A program made the translations under genes and the position numbers. Under the pieces are notes generated by a model that worked only from the letters and a program-made list of their open reading frames with translations, was not told the origin of the DNA and did no database searches. Below, piece by piece: positions 32,460 to 41,801 of a DNA stretch of 64,000 nucleotides; the stretch's first letter is position 1; every line of letters starts with the position of its first letter. The stretch lies in assembly GCF_900105415.1 (NCBI RefSeq), contig NZ_FNSM01000001.1:5109501-5173500 (forward strand). The letters are read 5' to 3'. Source of the DNA: Streptomyces sp. TLI_105. Its GTDB lineage: Bacteria > Actinomycetota > Actinomycetes > Streptomycetales > Streptomycetaceae.

Positions 32460-32785
32460 CCCCACCTTCGTGCGGGCCGCGCCCGCCGGGGCGGTGCCCC
32501 CGCCCGTGTGGGCAATCGTCCCGCTGGGGCGAGGGGGTCCCCCCTGCTCGAGCGAAGCCGAGAGCTTGGGGGAGGGTGGGCACACGGGGCGGCGCCTCTG
32601 CGGGCGCGCTCCGCCTTATGGGCCTGGACCCGCACCACGTTGTGCGCCGTGCTCCCGGTGCGGGTCAGGGCACGGGAGCCTCTGGCGCCGGCAAGGGCGC
32701 CGTTCCGTTGTGCCCACCCGTTCCGCCCCAGCGGAACGATTGCCCACAACGGGGCGCGGGGGCGCTGTCCACAACGGGGGCGGCA
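32460..32785 (-). repeat. Hairpin-rich intergenic repeat, copy I (inverted relative to copy II)
   Basis: Read on the minus strand it matches 39950-40230 almost base for base over more than 200 bp. It contains a 44-nt hairpin at 32707-32750 (GTTGTGCCCACC ... GATTGCCCACAAC), a GGCGCC...GGCGCC stem, an ACCCGCACC/GGTGCGGGT stem and an end hairpin interrupted by the nested palindrome at 32506-32596. No protein-coding potential is supported. Confidence 0.8.
32506..32596 (+). repeat. Palindromic element nested in the repeat's end hairpin
   Basis: GTGTGGGCAATCGTCCCGC (left half-hairpin) is separated from GGGTGGGCACACGG by about 42 bp (GGGGGTCC... CTCGAGCGAAGCCGAGAGCTT ...GGGGG). At 40148-40190 the same two halves are joined directly. 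An almost identical 90-bp copy is at 58354-58443. Confidence 0.8.
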
Positions 32786-32804
32786 CACCGCCGCTCGGCA
32801 GGTG

Positions 32805-33749
32805 TTACCGCTTCAGGAGTTCGCCCAGAGGCGTCGGTGCGTGGTGGACCGATCTGCCCGTGCGGGTCGTCGTGAGCAGCCCCGCCGCCCGCAGCGCCGC
32901 CGCGTGCGCCGAGGCCGTCGCGTTGCTGATGCCGAGGCACCGGGCCAGCTCCGTGGTCGTGCGGGGTTCCGTCAGGACCCGTAGGAGTTCGGCGCGGGTC
33001 CGGCCCAGGACCCCGGCGAGGGCCTCCTCGCCGTCGGCCGCGCCGGAGGGGGCGAGCGGCAGGCCTCCGCCCGCCGGGTAGGCGAGGACCACCGGGCGGC
33101 CCGGGAGGTCCTGGACGAGCGGCCCGCCCCGCCAGTGGAAGGTCGGCAGGAGGACGAGGCCGCGCCCGGCGAGCCGCACCTCGCGAGGGGCCCCGGGCCA
33201 TTCCCAGACGCCGTCACGGAGCCCCGGCGCCAGCGCCGTCAGCGCCGCCCCCAGCCCCCGCTCGGCGACCGTCAGCGCGTGCCGGGTGAACTCCGCCCGG
33301 TGCAGGTCCTGCACCTGCGCCCACACCGGTGCCAGAACCGCCTCGAACGCCGCCCGCTGCGCCCCTTCCAGCACCCGCCACGCCTCTCCGCTCCCGGCGT
33401 GCAGGTCCCGGATCCACGGCGGCACGGCGCCCCGCCCCATGTACACCCGTTCCAGTTCGGACCGTACGAACTCCGGCCGGGCCGACCGGATCAGCGCGAG
33501 GCCCTCCTCCCGCGTCTCGCCGAGGACGTCGAGGAAGGACGGCGCCGTCCCGCCCGGCGCCAGGTCCGCGAGCGGCTCGGCCGCGCCGGGCAGGGCGCGC
33601 AGCAGCCTGCCCCGCCAGCGCCCGAAGAGCAGCCCTTCGTGAGGGGCGCCCAGCATCATCAGGGCGGCGTGGAGTTCCGGCACGGGGGAGGGCCTGGGGG
33701 CGAACCGCACCCGGGTGAAGTCCTCCGCCGTGAAGTGGATGTGGAGCAT
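32805..33749 (-). CDS. ArsR-like winged-helix regulator with DUF5937-type N-terminus
   Basis: 314 residues. N-terminal ~200 residues start MLHIHFTAEDFTRVRFAPRPSPVPEL, a leader seen in many actinobacterial regulators (DUF5937, from memory). The C-terminal ~80 residues form a winged helix: RAELLRVLTEPRTTTELARCLGISNATASAHAAALRAAGLLTTTRTGRSVHH. No cysteine-rich metal site is visible, so it is not a classical metal sensor. It is divergent from the hydrolase gene at 33855 and may control it (inference). Confidence 0.83.
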   Translation of the reverse strand: MLHIHFTAEDFTRVRFAPRPSPVPELHAALMMLGAPHEGLLFGRWRGRLLRALPGAAEPLADLAPGGTAPSFLDVLGETREEGLALIRSARPEFVRSELERVYMGRGAVPPWIRDLHAGSGEAWRVLEGAQRAAFEAVLAPVWAQVQDLHRAEFTRHALTVAERGLGAALTALAPGLRDGVWEWPGAPREVRLAGRGLVLLPTFHWRGGPLVQDLPGRPVVLAYPAGGGLPLAPSGAADGEEALAGVLGRTRAELLRVLTEPRTTTELARCLGISNATASAHAAALRAAGLLTTTRTGRSVHHAPTPLGELLKR

Positions 33750-33854
33750 CCCCGCCCTTCCCCCGTCCTTCGCCCATCCGCCGGCCTTTCGCCAGCCTTT
33801 CGGTCAGGGCCTGAACCTTCGCGTGCGGCCCGGCCCCGCCCAAGGATGCCGCTC

Positions 33855-35000
33855 ATGACCCAGTACTCCGCACCCAGCCGCCGTACCGTCGCCAAAGGCG
33901 CCCTCCTCGGCGCCGCCGCCGCACTCCTCGGCCCCGCCGCGTCCGCCGTGGCGGACGGACCGGCCGTCCTCCGGCTGCCCGCCCCGGCCGGCCCCCACCC
34001 CGTCGGCCTCCGCACCTTCGTCCTGACGGACACCTCCCGCGAGGACCCCTGGGAGCCCGCCGCCGGGGTACGGCAGGTGAAGATCAGCGTCCTGTACCCG
34101 GCCCGGTCGGCCCGTGCCGTCCGCGGCTGCCCCCGCGCCCCGCAGCTCACCCCCGCCGAGGCCGGGCTGTTCGCCGTCCTCGCCTCCCACGTGCACCCCG
34201 GGCTCCCCGAGACCGGGGTCGACTGGGGCGCGGTCCTCACCCACGGGCACGTCGACGCGCCCCCGCTCCCCGGGCGCCGCCCCGTGCTGCTGTACTCCCC
34301 GGGCGGCGGCGACTCCCGGACCCTCGGGACGACCCTCGCCGAGGACCTCGCGAGCCACGGCCTGGTCGTGGTCCTCGTCGACCACCCCGGCGACGCCAGC
34401 CAGGTGGAGCTGCCGAGCGGGATGCGGACGACCGTTCTCCGGGGAGACCCGGACCCGGAGACCTTCCGCACCATGATCGACACCCGGGTCGCGGACCTCC
34501 GCTTCGTCCTCGACCGGCTCGGGGACCTGCCCCTCGCCCCCGTCATGGACCCGCGCCGGATCGGTGTGTACGGGCACTCGGCGGGCGGCACCGCCGCCGT
34601 CCACGCCCTGGCCGGCGACGACCGGATCACCGCCGGCGTCAACCTGGAGGGCTATCTGGACCTGGACCCGGACCTCGTGGCCGGCCTCGACCGGCCGCTG
34701 CTCATGTTCCGAACGGACGGCTTCGCGTCCGCCGCCCGCCTGGAACGCTCCTGGGCCGGACTGCCGGCCCGGCGCGTCCTGCTGACCGACGCCGGCCACT
34801 GGGTCCTCAGCGACTACGCGCACCTCGTCCCGCAGCTCCAGGCCGCCGGGCTCGTCACCGCCGGGACCAGGGCCGCGCTCGTCGGGGCGGGAGACACGGC
34901 GACGACGACGGCCCTCGTGCGGCACGGGATGCGGGCCTTCTTCGACCACCGGCTCCGGGCGCCCGCGCCCCCGGCCCGGCCCCGGCACGCGCCCCAGTAG
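33855..35000 (+). CDS. Secreted alpha/beta hydrolase, PAF-acetylhydrolase-like, Tat signal
   Basis: 381 residues. Twin-arginine signal SRRTVAKGALLGAAAALLGPAASAVADG (~8-35). The mature part carries VLLYSPGGGDSRTL (oxyanion loop) and the nucleophile elbow GVYGHSAGG with Ser242; a late DAGHWVLSDY supplies the likely catalytic histidine. Layout matches the platelet-activating-factor acetylhydrolase/lipase-like family, so an exported esterase or lipase. ATG 33855 is preferred (AAGGA 8 bp upstream); ATG 33846 would add three residues. Its TAG stop lies inside the -10 box of the next gene. Confidence 0.85.
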   Translation: MTQYSAPSRRTVAKGALLGAAAALLGPAASAVADGPAVLRLPAPAGPHPVGLRTFVLTDTSREDPWEPAAGVRQVKISVLYPARSARAVRGCPRAPQLTPAEAGLFAVLASHVHPGLPETGVDWGAVLTHGHVDAPPLPGRRPVLLYSPGGGDSRTLGTTLAEDLASHGLVVVLVDHPGDASQVELPSGMRTTVLRGDPDPETFRTMIDTRVADLRFVLDRLGDLPLAPVMDPRRIGVYGHSAGGTAAVHALAGDDRITAGVNLEGYLDLDPDLVAGLDRPLLMFRTDGFASAARLERSWAGLPARRVLLTDAGHWVLSDYAHLVPQLQAAGLVTAGTRAALVGAGDTATTTALVRHGMRAFFDHRLRAPAPPARPRHAPQ

Positions 35001-35003
35001 ATT
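34998..35003 (+). promoter_or_regulatory. -10 box of the Lon-like protease gene, overlapping the hydrolase stop
   Basis: TAGATT at 34998-35003 includes the upstream TAG stop and lies six bases (GGGGAC) before the GTG at 35010, a leaderless layout. GGGGA could alternatively act as ribosome-binding site. Confidence 0.5.
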
Positions 35004-35009
35004 GGGGAC

Positions 35010-35804
35010 GTGCTCTCCAGCCTCTCCCGTCCCCGCGCCCTCGCGCTCTGCGCCCTGCCCGTCGCCGCCCTCTTCGCCGTCGTCGGGCTCGCGCCGCTGC
35101 CGTACGCGATCGCGCAGCCCGGCACGACCGCCGACGTGCTCGGCGAGGACCAGGGGCGGGAGGTCATCACCATCACCGGCGCCCCCGTCCGGCCCACCAA
35201 GGGGCAGCTGCGGATGACGACGATCATCGCGACCGGGCCGTCCACCGACGTGGACCTCGGCGACGTGACCGACGCCTGGTTCCGTACCGACCGGGCCGTC
35301 CTGCCGCACGACTCCGTCTACCCCTCGGGGAAGTCCGACGCCGAGATCGAGAAGCACAACCTCGGGCAGATGAAGGAGTCGCAGGACGCCGCCACCCTCG
35401 CCGCGCTCGGTTACCTGAAGAAGGACCCCGAGAAGGTGAAGGTGACCCTGCACCTCGCGGACATCGGCGGGCCCAGCGCCGGGCTGCTCTTCTCCCTCGG
35501 CATCGTCGACAAGCTCGACGGCGACGGGGACGGCGGCGACCTCACCGGCGGCCGGATCGTCGCCGGTACGGGGACGATCGAACCGGACGGCGCGGTCGGC
35601 GCGGTCGGCGGGGTCTCCCTGAAGACGCAGGCCGCCGCCCGGGACGGGGCCACCGTCTTCCTGGTCCCGAAGGACGAGTGCTCGGACGCCCTGGCCGAGC
35701 GGCCGAAGGGCCTGCGGCTGGTGCCCGTCACCGAGCTCAGCGACGCGGTGGCGTCCCTGCGGGCCCTGGAGCAGGGGCAGGAATCGAAGGTTCCGTCCTG
35801 CTGA
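35010..35804 (+). CDS. Membrane-anchored Lon-domain (S16) protease, YlbL-like without PDZ
   Basis: 264 residues. An N-terminal hydrophobic segment (ALALCALPVAALFAVVGLAPLPYAIAQPG) anchors or exports the protein. The C-terminal half is a Lon proteolytic domain with the Ser-Lys dyad: Ser156 in GGPSAGLLFSLG and Lys205 in VSLKTQAAA. YlbL-type relatives usually have a PDZ domain between anchor and protease and are ~340 residues; the PDZ is missing here, giving a compact form. The last 68 bp overlap the 3' end of the convergent MFS gene in antisense. Confidence 0.85.
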   Translation: MLSSLSRPRALALCALPVAALFAVVGLAPLPYAIAQPGTTADVLGEDQGREVITITGAPVRPTKGQLRMTTIIATGPSTDVDLGDVTDAWFRTDRAVLPHDSVYPSGKSDAEIEKHNLGQMKESQDAATLAALGYLKKDPEKVKVTLHLADIGGPSAGLLFSLGIVDKLDGDGDGGDLTGGRIVAGTGTIEPDGAVGAVGGVSLKTQAAARDGATVFLVPKDECSDALAERPKGLRLVPVTELSDAVASLRALEQGQESKVPSC

Positions 35805-37092
35805 CGTCCTCGGCGGCCCCGTCGGCGGGGACGGCGGTGCCGGCGGGCCCGGTCTTCGGTGGGGCGTCCATGCCGCGCCAGGCCGGGAAGGCCATCGGCG
35901 AGAGCGTCACGAGGAAGTAGAGCGCCCCGATCCCGAGCAGCGTCGCCGTCAGTCCGACCCGCTCGACCAGGAGACCCGCCACGAGCCCGCCCAGCGGAGT
36001 CGTGAGCAGCACTCCCGCCGTACTCGCGCCCATGACCCGGCTGCGCAGCTCGTCGGGCACCTGCTCATAGGCGACGGTGGTCAGGATCGGATTGAGGACC
36101 CCGACTCCGAGCCCCGACGCCGCGAGCGTCACCAGGAGCGGCGCGGTGGTGTCGGTGAGGGCGGCCACCACGTACGGCGGGGCGCCGCCTATCAGGAAGC
36201 CCGCCGTGAACACGACCCGGCGCGGGAAGCGCTCTCCGATCGCCCCGTAGAGCAGGGCGCCCGCCAGGGCGCAGCCGGCGAAGACCGAGACGAGCAGGCC
36301 CTGCGCGGCGGGTCCGCCGAGCTCCTCCCGGGCGTGGACCGGCAGCAGCACCGAACTCCAGCTCTGGCTGAGGCCGTTGGTCACCATCACCATGACCATG
36401 ATCCCGAGCATCAGCCGGGTGCGGAACAGGAAGGAGTACCCCTCGCGCAGATCGGCGCGGTAGCGGGCGACGGAGAGGCGGGGTCCCTCGCGCAGCGGCT
36501 CCGCCGACGGCACCCCGCGCAGGGTCGCCGTGACGAGCAGCGCGGAGACGGCGAAGGTGGCCGCGTCGACGTACAGCACGGTGCCGGGGCCCATGAACGC
36601 GACGAGCAGTCCGGCGATCGCGGCGCCCGTCATCCGGGCCCCGCGCGCCACCGCGTCGTACAGGCTGGCGACCCGGGTGAGCGAGGTCCCGGCGCGCCCG
36701 GCCAGGTCGGGGACGAGCACGTGGCGGGCCATCTCGCCGGGCGCGTGGAACAGGCCCGTGACCGCCATCAGCGCGCAGAGCATCCAGAACCGGAGGAGTC
36801 CGGTCTGGTGCAGGAGCGGGATCGCGGTGAGCGCGAGACCGCAGACCAGGTCGGACGTGATGCTGACCCGACGGCGCCCGAGGCGGTCGATGACCGGGCC
36901 GCCGGCGACGGCGGCGAGCACGACGGGGACGGCCGCGAAGAAGGCGACCAGTCCGGCCTTGCCGGGGCTTCCCGTGGTCTCGAGCGCGAACCACGGGACG
37001 CCGATGAGCGTGAGCGAATTGCCGGTGACCGATACGGCGTTGGCGGCCAGGACGCCGGCCAGCGGAGTGCGGTCGTTCTGTTTCGTCGTCAC
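35737..37092 (-). CDS. MFS transporter
   Basis: 451 residues with about 12 transmembrane segments. MFS motif A appears as GGPVIDRLGRRRVSITSD after helix 2, and a second-half version GAIGERFPRRVV. GLFHAPGEMARHVLVPDLAGR in the first half resembles the MFS exporters of the tetracycline/macrolide-efflux-like group. The C-terminal ~35 residues are Pro/Ala-rich and lie over the 3' end of the Lon-like gene. GTG start with GGGGGGA. It leads a run of minus-strand genes with the small 62-residue ORF and the ArsR regulator upstream, suggesting an ArsR-controlled exporter. Confidence 0.86.
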   Translation of the reverse strand: MTTKQNDRTPLAGVLAANAVSVTGNSLTLIGVPWFALETTGSPGKAGLVAFFAAVPVVLAAVAGGPVIDRLGRRRVSITSDLVCGLALTAIPLLHQTGLLRFWMLCALMAVTGLFHAPGEMARHVLVPDLAGRAGTSLTRVASLYDAVARGARMTGAAIAGLLVAFMGPGTVLYVDAATFAVSALLVTATLRGVPSAEPLREGPRLSVARYRADLREGYSFLFRTRLMLGIMVMVMVTNGLSQSWSSVLLPVHAREELGGPAAQGLLVSVFAGCALAGALLYGAIGERFPRRVVFTAGFLIGGAPPYVVAALTDTTAPLLVTLAASGLGVGVLNPILTTVAYEQVPDELRSRVMGASTAGVLLTTPLGGLVAGLLVERVGLTATLLGIGALYFLVTLSPMAFPAWRGMDAPPKTGPAGTAVPADGAAEDVSRTEPSIPAPAPGPAGTPPRR

Positions 37093-37123
37093 GTGGTGTC
37101 CCCCCCCCGATCCCCCGGTTCGG

Positions 37124-37312
37124 TCACGCGGCCAGGGCGGCCGGGCGGTCGGCGGGCGTGACCAGTCGCAGGCCCAGCTCGACGAGCTTCCATCCCAGTT
37201 GGGCGCGGAGGGCGGGGACGCGCGACGGGGCGTCCGGTCGGACGGCGGCGGCCTCGCGCCGGAGCTCCTCGGCGGTCAGCGCGTGCAGCTGGAGGTGGAT
37301 GTCGGCATGCAT
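37124..37312 (-). CDS. Small hypothetical protein (62 aa)
   Basis: 62 residues, MHADIHLQLHALTAEELRREAAAVRPD..., one helical segment, basic/hydrophobic, no recognised family. Supported by a good ribosome-binding site (GGAAGGA, 8 bp before the ATG), by normal codon bias and by its place between the ArsR regulator and the MFS exporter on the same strand. Many Streptomyces have small proteins with a LHxLxAEELRxEA-type stretch beside regulators; I cannot assign a role. Confidence 0.62.
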   Translation of the reverse strand: MHADIHLQLHALTAEELRREAAAVRPDAPSRVPALRAQLGWKLVELGLRLVTPADRPAALAA

Positions 37313-37330
37313 GATGCGGGTCCTTCCGTA

Positions 37331-37416
37331 GGTGCGGGCGGTGACGGTGCGGGGCGGTGCGGGTGGTGATGGTGCGGAGTGGTGCGGGCGGTGACGGTGC
37401 GGGGCGGTGCGGGTGG
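37331..37416. repeat. Two exact 36-bp direct repeats
   Basis: GGTGCGGGCGGTGACGGTGC... (36 bp) occurs at 37331-37366 and identically at 37381-37416, 50 bp apart, with a related G/GT-rich spacer. It lies between the ArsR gene and the 62-residue gene. Confidence 0.85.
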
Positions 37417-37424
37417 GGCCCGGG

Positions 37425-38006
37425 TCAGTCCTCGCGCTGCGGGAACGCGTGGAAGTGGATCCGTACGCGCTCGGCGTCCGGTGCGTCCTTTTCCTCGACG
37501 TCCCGGTACGACTCGATGAGCGCGTGTATCCGCTCGTCGAGCTCGCGCAGCTTCTCGGCCGGAAGGCGCAGCGTGAAGTCGCTCATGTCGGAGGCGCCGA
37601 GCCAGCTCTCGTGCCAGTCGTGCCGGGTGCCGAGGTAGGTGTTCAGCTCCTGGGTGTGGATGTTCGCGATCTCGTGGGTGTAGACCGCGATGGCGCCCCG
37701 GACCTCCGGGTCCGGGTTCTTGTAGAGCGACTCGTCGAAGGTCGTGCTCTGCAGGGTCGCCTTCCACCAGCGCTCCCGGCCCTTGCCGAGCGCCGGGTCG
37801 TCCTCGACGAAGCCGTGGGCCGCGAGCTGGCGCAGGTGGTAGCTGGTCGCGCCGCTGGACTCGCCGAGCCGCTCGGCCAGTTGGGAGGCGGTGGCGGGAC
37901 CGCTCCGGCGCAGGATGCGCAGCAGCTGGATCCGGAGCGGATGGGCGAGCCCGCGCAGGGCGCGCGGGTTCAGGGTGCGGCTCAGGTGCTCTTCGGGCTC
38001 GGACAT
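37425..38006 (-). CDS. ArsR-family winged-helix regulator
   Basis: 193 residues. The winged helix occupies ~12-85: LNPRALRGLAHPLRIQLLRILRRSGPATASQLAERLGESSGATSYHLRQLAAHGFVEDD, an ArsR/helix-turn-helix_20-type domain. A C-terminal ~100-residue region (SDFTLRLPAEKLRELDERIHALIESY) is common in the group that regulates adjacent MFS exporters. ATG 38006 (MSEPEEH) is preferred over 38027. A large TTGCAA-containing inverted repeat lies just upstream, probably its operator, so autoregulation and control of the following MFS gene are likely. Confidence 0.88.
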   Translation of the reverse strand: MSEPEEHLSRTLNPRALRGLAHPLRIQLLRILRRSGPATASQLAERLGESSGATSYHLRQLAAHGFVEDDPALGKGRERWWKATLQSTTFDESLYKNPDPEVRGAIAVYTHEIANIHTQELNTYLGTRHDWHESWLGASDMSDFTLRLPAEKLRELDERIHALIESYRDVEEKDAPDAERVRIHFHAFPQRED

Positions 38007-38021
38007 ACCTGAATCGTAGAG

Positions 38022-38069
38022 TTGCAAAGAAGGAGTTGCAAGAGGTTCTTTGCAACTTCTTCTTTGCAG
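38022..38069. promoter_or_regulatory. Operator-like inverted repeat upstream of the ArsR gene
   Basis: Left arm 38022-38041 (TTGCAAAGAAGGAGTTGCAA) and right arm 38050-38069 are inverted and match at 18 of 20 positions, separated by 8 bp. Each arm itself contains TTGCAA/TTTGCA half-sites, and two more TTTGC-like half-sites follow to 38096. Confidence 0.75.
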
Positions 38070-38097
38070 GGGCTTTTTTGCATCGACTCCTTTGCGT

Positions 38098-38565
38098 CTA
38101 CTCGCCCGCCGCCTGCTCCACCAGCGGGATGATCCGCAGCGGCACCGGGTTCTCCATCACGATCGCCGTCGACGCCCGCATGATCCCCTCGAAGGCCACC
38201 ACCTTGTCGATCACCCGCTGCAGGTCCGCGTTCGAGCGGGCGACGAGCCGGCAGAGCATGTCGCCGTGGCCCGTCGTCGTGTGCAGCTCCAGGACCTCCG
38301 GCACCGTCGCCAGGTGTTCCCGCACGTCGGCGCCCTGGCCCTGCTTGATCTCCAGGGTCGCGAAGGCCGTCACCGGATAGCCGAGCGCCGCCGGGTCCAC
38401 CTGCGGCCCGAACCCGCGGATCACCCCGCTCGCCTGGAGCCGGTCCAGGCGCGCCTGGACGGTGCCGCGCGCCACCCCCAGGCGCCGGGAGGCCTCCAGG
38501 ACCCCGATGCGCGGCTCACGCGCGAGGAGCGCGATCAGCCGGCCGTCCAAATGATCGATCGCCAC
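38098..38565 (-). CDS. AsnC/Lrp-family regulator (probable hppD regulator)
   Basis: 155 residues. N-terminal HTH (IDHLDGRLIALLAREPRIGVLEASRRLGVARGTVQARLDRLQASGVIRGFG) and C-terminal RAM ligand domain (VTAFATLEIKQG ... LHTTTGHGDMLCRLVARSNADLQRVID). The GTG at 38565 follows GGGGAGG with 5-bp spacing; a longer frame from 38607 is less likely. It is divergent from hppD, so it probably senses an aromatic amino acid or its keto acid and controls hppD and itself (inference from position and family). Confidence 0.9.
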   Translation of the reverse strand: MAIDHLDGRLIALLAREPRIGVLEASRRLGVARGTVQARLDRLQASGVIRGFGPQVDPAALGYPVTAFATLEIKQGQGADVREHLATVPEVLELHTTTGHGDMLCRLVARSNADLQRVIDKVVAFEGIMRASTAIVMENPVPLRIIPLVEQAAGE

Positions 38566-38579
38566 AGCGGCCTCCCCAT

Positions 38580-39841
<1,262 letters not shown>

Positions 39842-39949
39842 CCGCCGCCGACGAGGGGCTCCGGGCCAGGCCCTGGGGCCCCTCACACATGCGCCCCGCC
39901 GCTCGCTGCGGGCACCCGTTCCGCCGGGCCGGCGCCCCTTTGTGGGCGC

Positions 39950-40230
39950 GCCCGCTGGAGCGGTGTCCGCCCCCGCGCCCCCCGTTGTGGGCACCCGTTC
40001 CGCTGGGGCGGAACGGGTGGGCACAACGGACGGCGCCCTTGCCGGCGCCGGAGGCTCCCGCGCCTGAACCCGCACCGGATGCGCGCCGCACGACGTGGTG
40101 CGGGTCCCGGCGCGGAAGGCGGAGCGCCGCCCGCAGAGGCGCCGTCCCGTGTGCCCACCCGTCCCGCCCTGCGGGACGATTGCCCACACGGCGGGTGGGC
40201 GGGGGGCATCGCCCCGCCGGGCGCGGCCCA
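39950..40230 (+). repeat. Hairpin-rich intergenic repeat, copy II (intact end hairpins)
   Basis: Fills most of the 473-bp gap (39842-40314) between hppD and the TPR gene. End hairpins: 39984-40027 (GTTGTGGGCACCCGTTCCGC TGG GGCGGAACGGGTGGGCACAAC, 44 nt) and 40148-40190 (CGTGTGCCCACCCGTCCCGC ... GCGGGACGATTGCCCACACG). Between them are GGCGCC and ACCCGCACC stems. Inverted copy of 32460-32785. No coding evidence. Confidence 0.8.
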
Positions 40231-40314
40231 CACGGCGGGGGCACCGGCCAACGGAGCGCGGGCCCGCGCCGTGGGTGGGGTCCCGGCCCATACGGGGGGT
40301 GGGCCGGGACCCGT

Positions 40315-41712
40315 TCAGTCGTGGTGTGGTGGCATCGGCTTCGTGCGGAGTTCCGCCGGGAGTTCGTTCGGGAGTTCGCCCAGGGCCGTCAGGGACCCCT
40401 CCGCCCGCCGGGCGTGCAGCGGGGAGAACTCCGGGTTGATCCGCAGGGCCTCCGCCAGGTGGCGGCGGGCCGGGCCGGTCTGTTCGAGCGCCCGCTCGAT
40501 CTCGCCCCGGTGGTACGTGAAGAGCGCGCTCCGCAGCCCCTCCTCCGTGGCGATCTTCGCGTACCCCAGCGCCTCCTTCGACGCCCCCGAGCGGTGCAGG
40601 GCCCATCCCAGCGCGTCCGCCACCCGCACCGAGCGGTGGCCCCGCGCCCACTCCGCCCGCATCCGGACGGCCGCCGCCGCCGGGTCGCCGTGGTCCGCGT
40701 CGAGCAGCCCGAGAGCCACCTCCGCGTCCGTCCACGTGCCCGTCCGCAGCCGTTCGTACAGGGCCCGCGCGTCCCCGTCGAGGCCCAGCGACTCGTACAG
40801 TTCGCCCGCCTCCAGGAGGTACTCCGGCCGCGGCAGCCGGGCCAGGGCCGCCCGCCATGCGCGCACCGCCTCGTCCGTGCGGCCGAGGGCCGCGAGCGCG
40901 CGCGCCCGGCCCGCGAGGGACGGCCCGTGCTCCCGCACGAGCCGCAGCGCCGCCCCGAACCGCCCGAGGGCCTCCTCCGCTTCGCCCCGTTCCCCCGCCA
41001 GGTCCCCGAGCCGCGCCAGGGCCGCCGCCTTCTCCGTGTCCGTCTCCGCGAGCGCCGCCGCGTCGAGGGCCGCCGCGTCGGCGTCCTCGCGCCAGCCCCG
41101 GTCGCGGTAGGTCTGCGCGGCCCTGGCCCGCACCACCGCGCCCGCGTGGAGCTCCTCCAGGCTCTCCATGGCCTTCCGGGCCGCCTCGTACTTCCCGAGG
41201 CCGTTGTACGCGTCCATCAGGATCGGGTACACGGGCCATCGGCGCGGGTCGGCCTTCCGCACCTGCTCGCCCCACTCCTCGGCCGTCTTCCAGTCGCCCC
41301 GCGCCCCGGCGAGCGCCCCGAGCGCCAGCTGCGCGTCCAGGTTGCCGCGTGCGGCGGGCCGTTCGGCGAGCGAGCGGCGCAGTGCCCGCTCGGCCCGCGG
41401 GTAGTCCCGTACGTCCCCGAGCCGACTGCCCCGCTCCGTGTACGCCGCGCCCAGCTCGGCCCAGGAGCCCTCGTCGTCCGGATGGGCCCGCAGCCACTTC
41501 TCCCGGTCGGTGATCAGTGCGGCCAGGTCCGGCAGCGCGGCCTGCGCGCCCGCGTGGGCCGCGATCGTCGCCCGCTCCGCCGGTCCGGGCGGGGGCGGCG
41601 GGCCCTGGTCGGCGAACTCCGGGACGTACAGCAGGGCTGTCGCCGCGAGGACCGCGCCCACCCCGGCCGCCAGGACCGTCCTCGACACGTTCTCGGTCTT
41701 CATGGCGCTCAC
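40315..41712 (-). CDS. TPR-repeat protein with N-terminal membrane anchor
   Basis: 465 residues. One N-terminal hydrophobic helix (TVLAAGVGAVLAATALLYVPEFA, ~12-34) followed by a Pro-rich linker and a long array of tetratricopeptide-like helical pairs (WAELGAAYTERGSRLGD, ALGALAGARGDWKTAEEWGEQ, LLEAGELYESLGLDGDARALYERL, ALFTYHRGEIERALEQTGPARRHLAEAL). Anchored protein-protein interaction scaffold, exposed outside the membrane if the N-terminus is inside. Starts at GTG 41712 (GGAGG 10 bp upstream) or ATG 41703. Extremely Ala/Arg/Leu-rich. Divergent from the GlcD-type oxidase. Confidence 0.84.
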   Translation of the reverse strand: MSAMKTENVSRTVLAAGVGAVLAATALLYVPEFADQGPPPPPGPAERATIAAHAGAQAALPDLAALITDREKWLRAHPDDEGSWAELGAAYTERGSRLGDVRDYPRAERALRRSLAERPAARGNLDAQLALGALAGARGDWKTAEEWGEQVRKADPRRWPVYPILMDAYNGLGKYEAARKAMESLEELHAGAVVRARAAQTYRDRGWREDADAAALDAAALAETDTEKAAALARLGDLAGERGEAEEALGRFGAALRLVREHGPSLAGRARALAALGRTDEAVRAWRAALARLPRPEYLLEAGELYESLGLDGDARALYERLRTGTWTDAEVALGLLDADHGDPAAAAVRMRAEWARGHRSVRVADALGWALHRSGASKEALGYAKIATEEGLRSALFTYHRGEIERALEQTGPARRHLAEALRINPEFSPLHARRAEGSLTALGELPNELPAELRTKPMPPHHD

Positions 41713-41766
41713 TGTGCGCCCGCCTCCGTCTGTACGAAGAGCACACGAAGCGCTCGCTCCGGCGGG

Positions 41767-41795
41767 TTCACACCGATGGCCCCGGGTGCCACGCT
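41767..41795 (+). promoter_or_regulatory. Promoter of the GlcD-type oxidase gene
   Basis: TTCACA (41767-41772) and CACGCT (41790-41795) are separated by 17 bp and followed by 6 bp and the ATG at 41802, consistent with a leaderless transcript. The -10 is a weak variant. Confidence 0.5.
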
Positions 41796-41801
41796 GGACG
41801 C

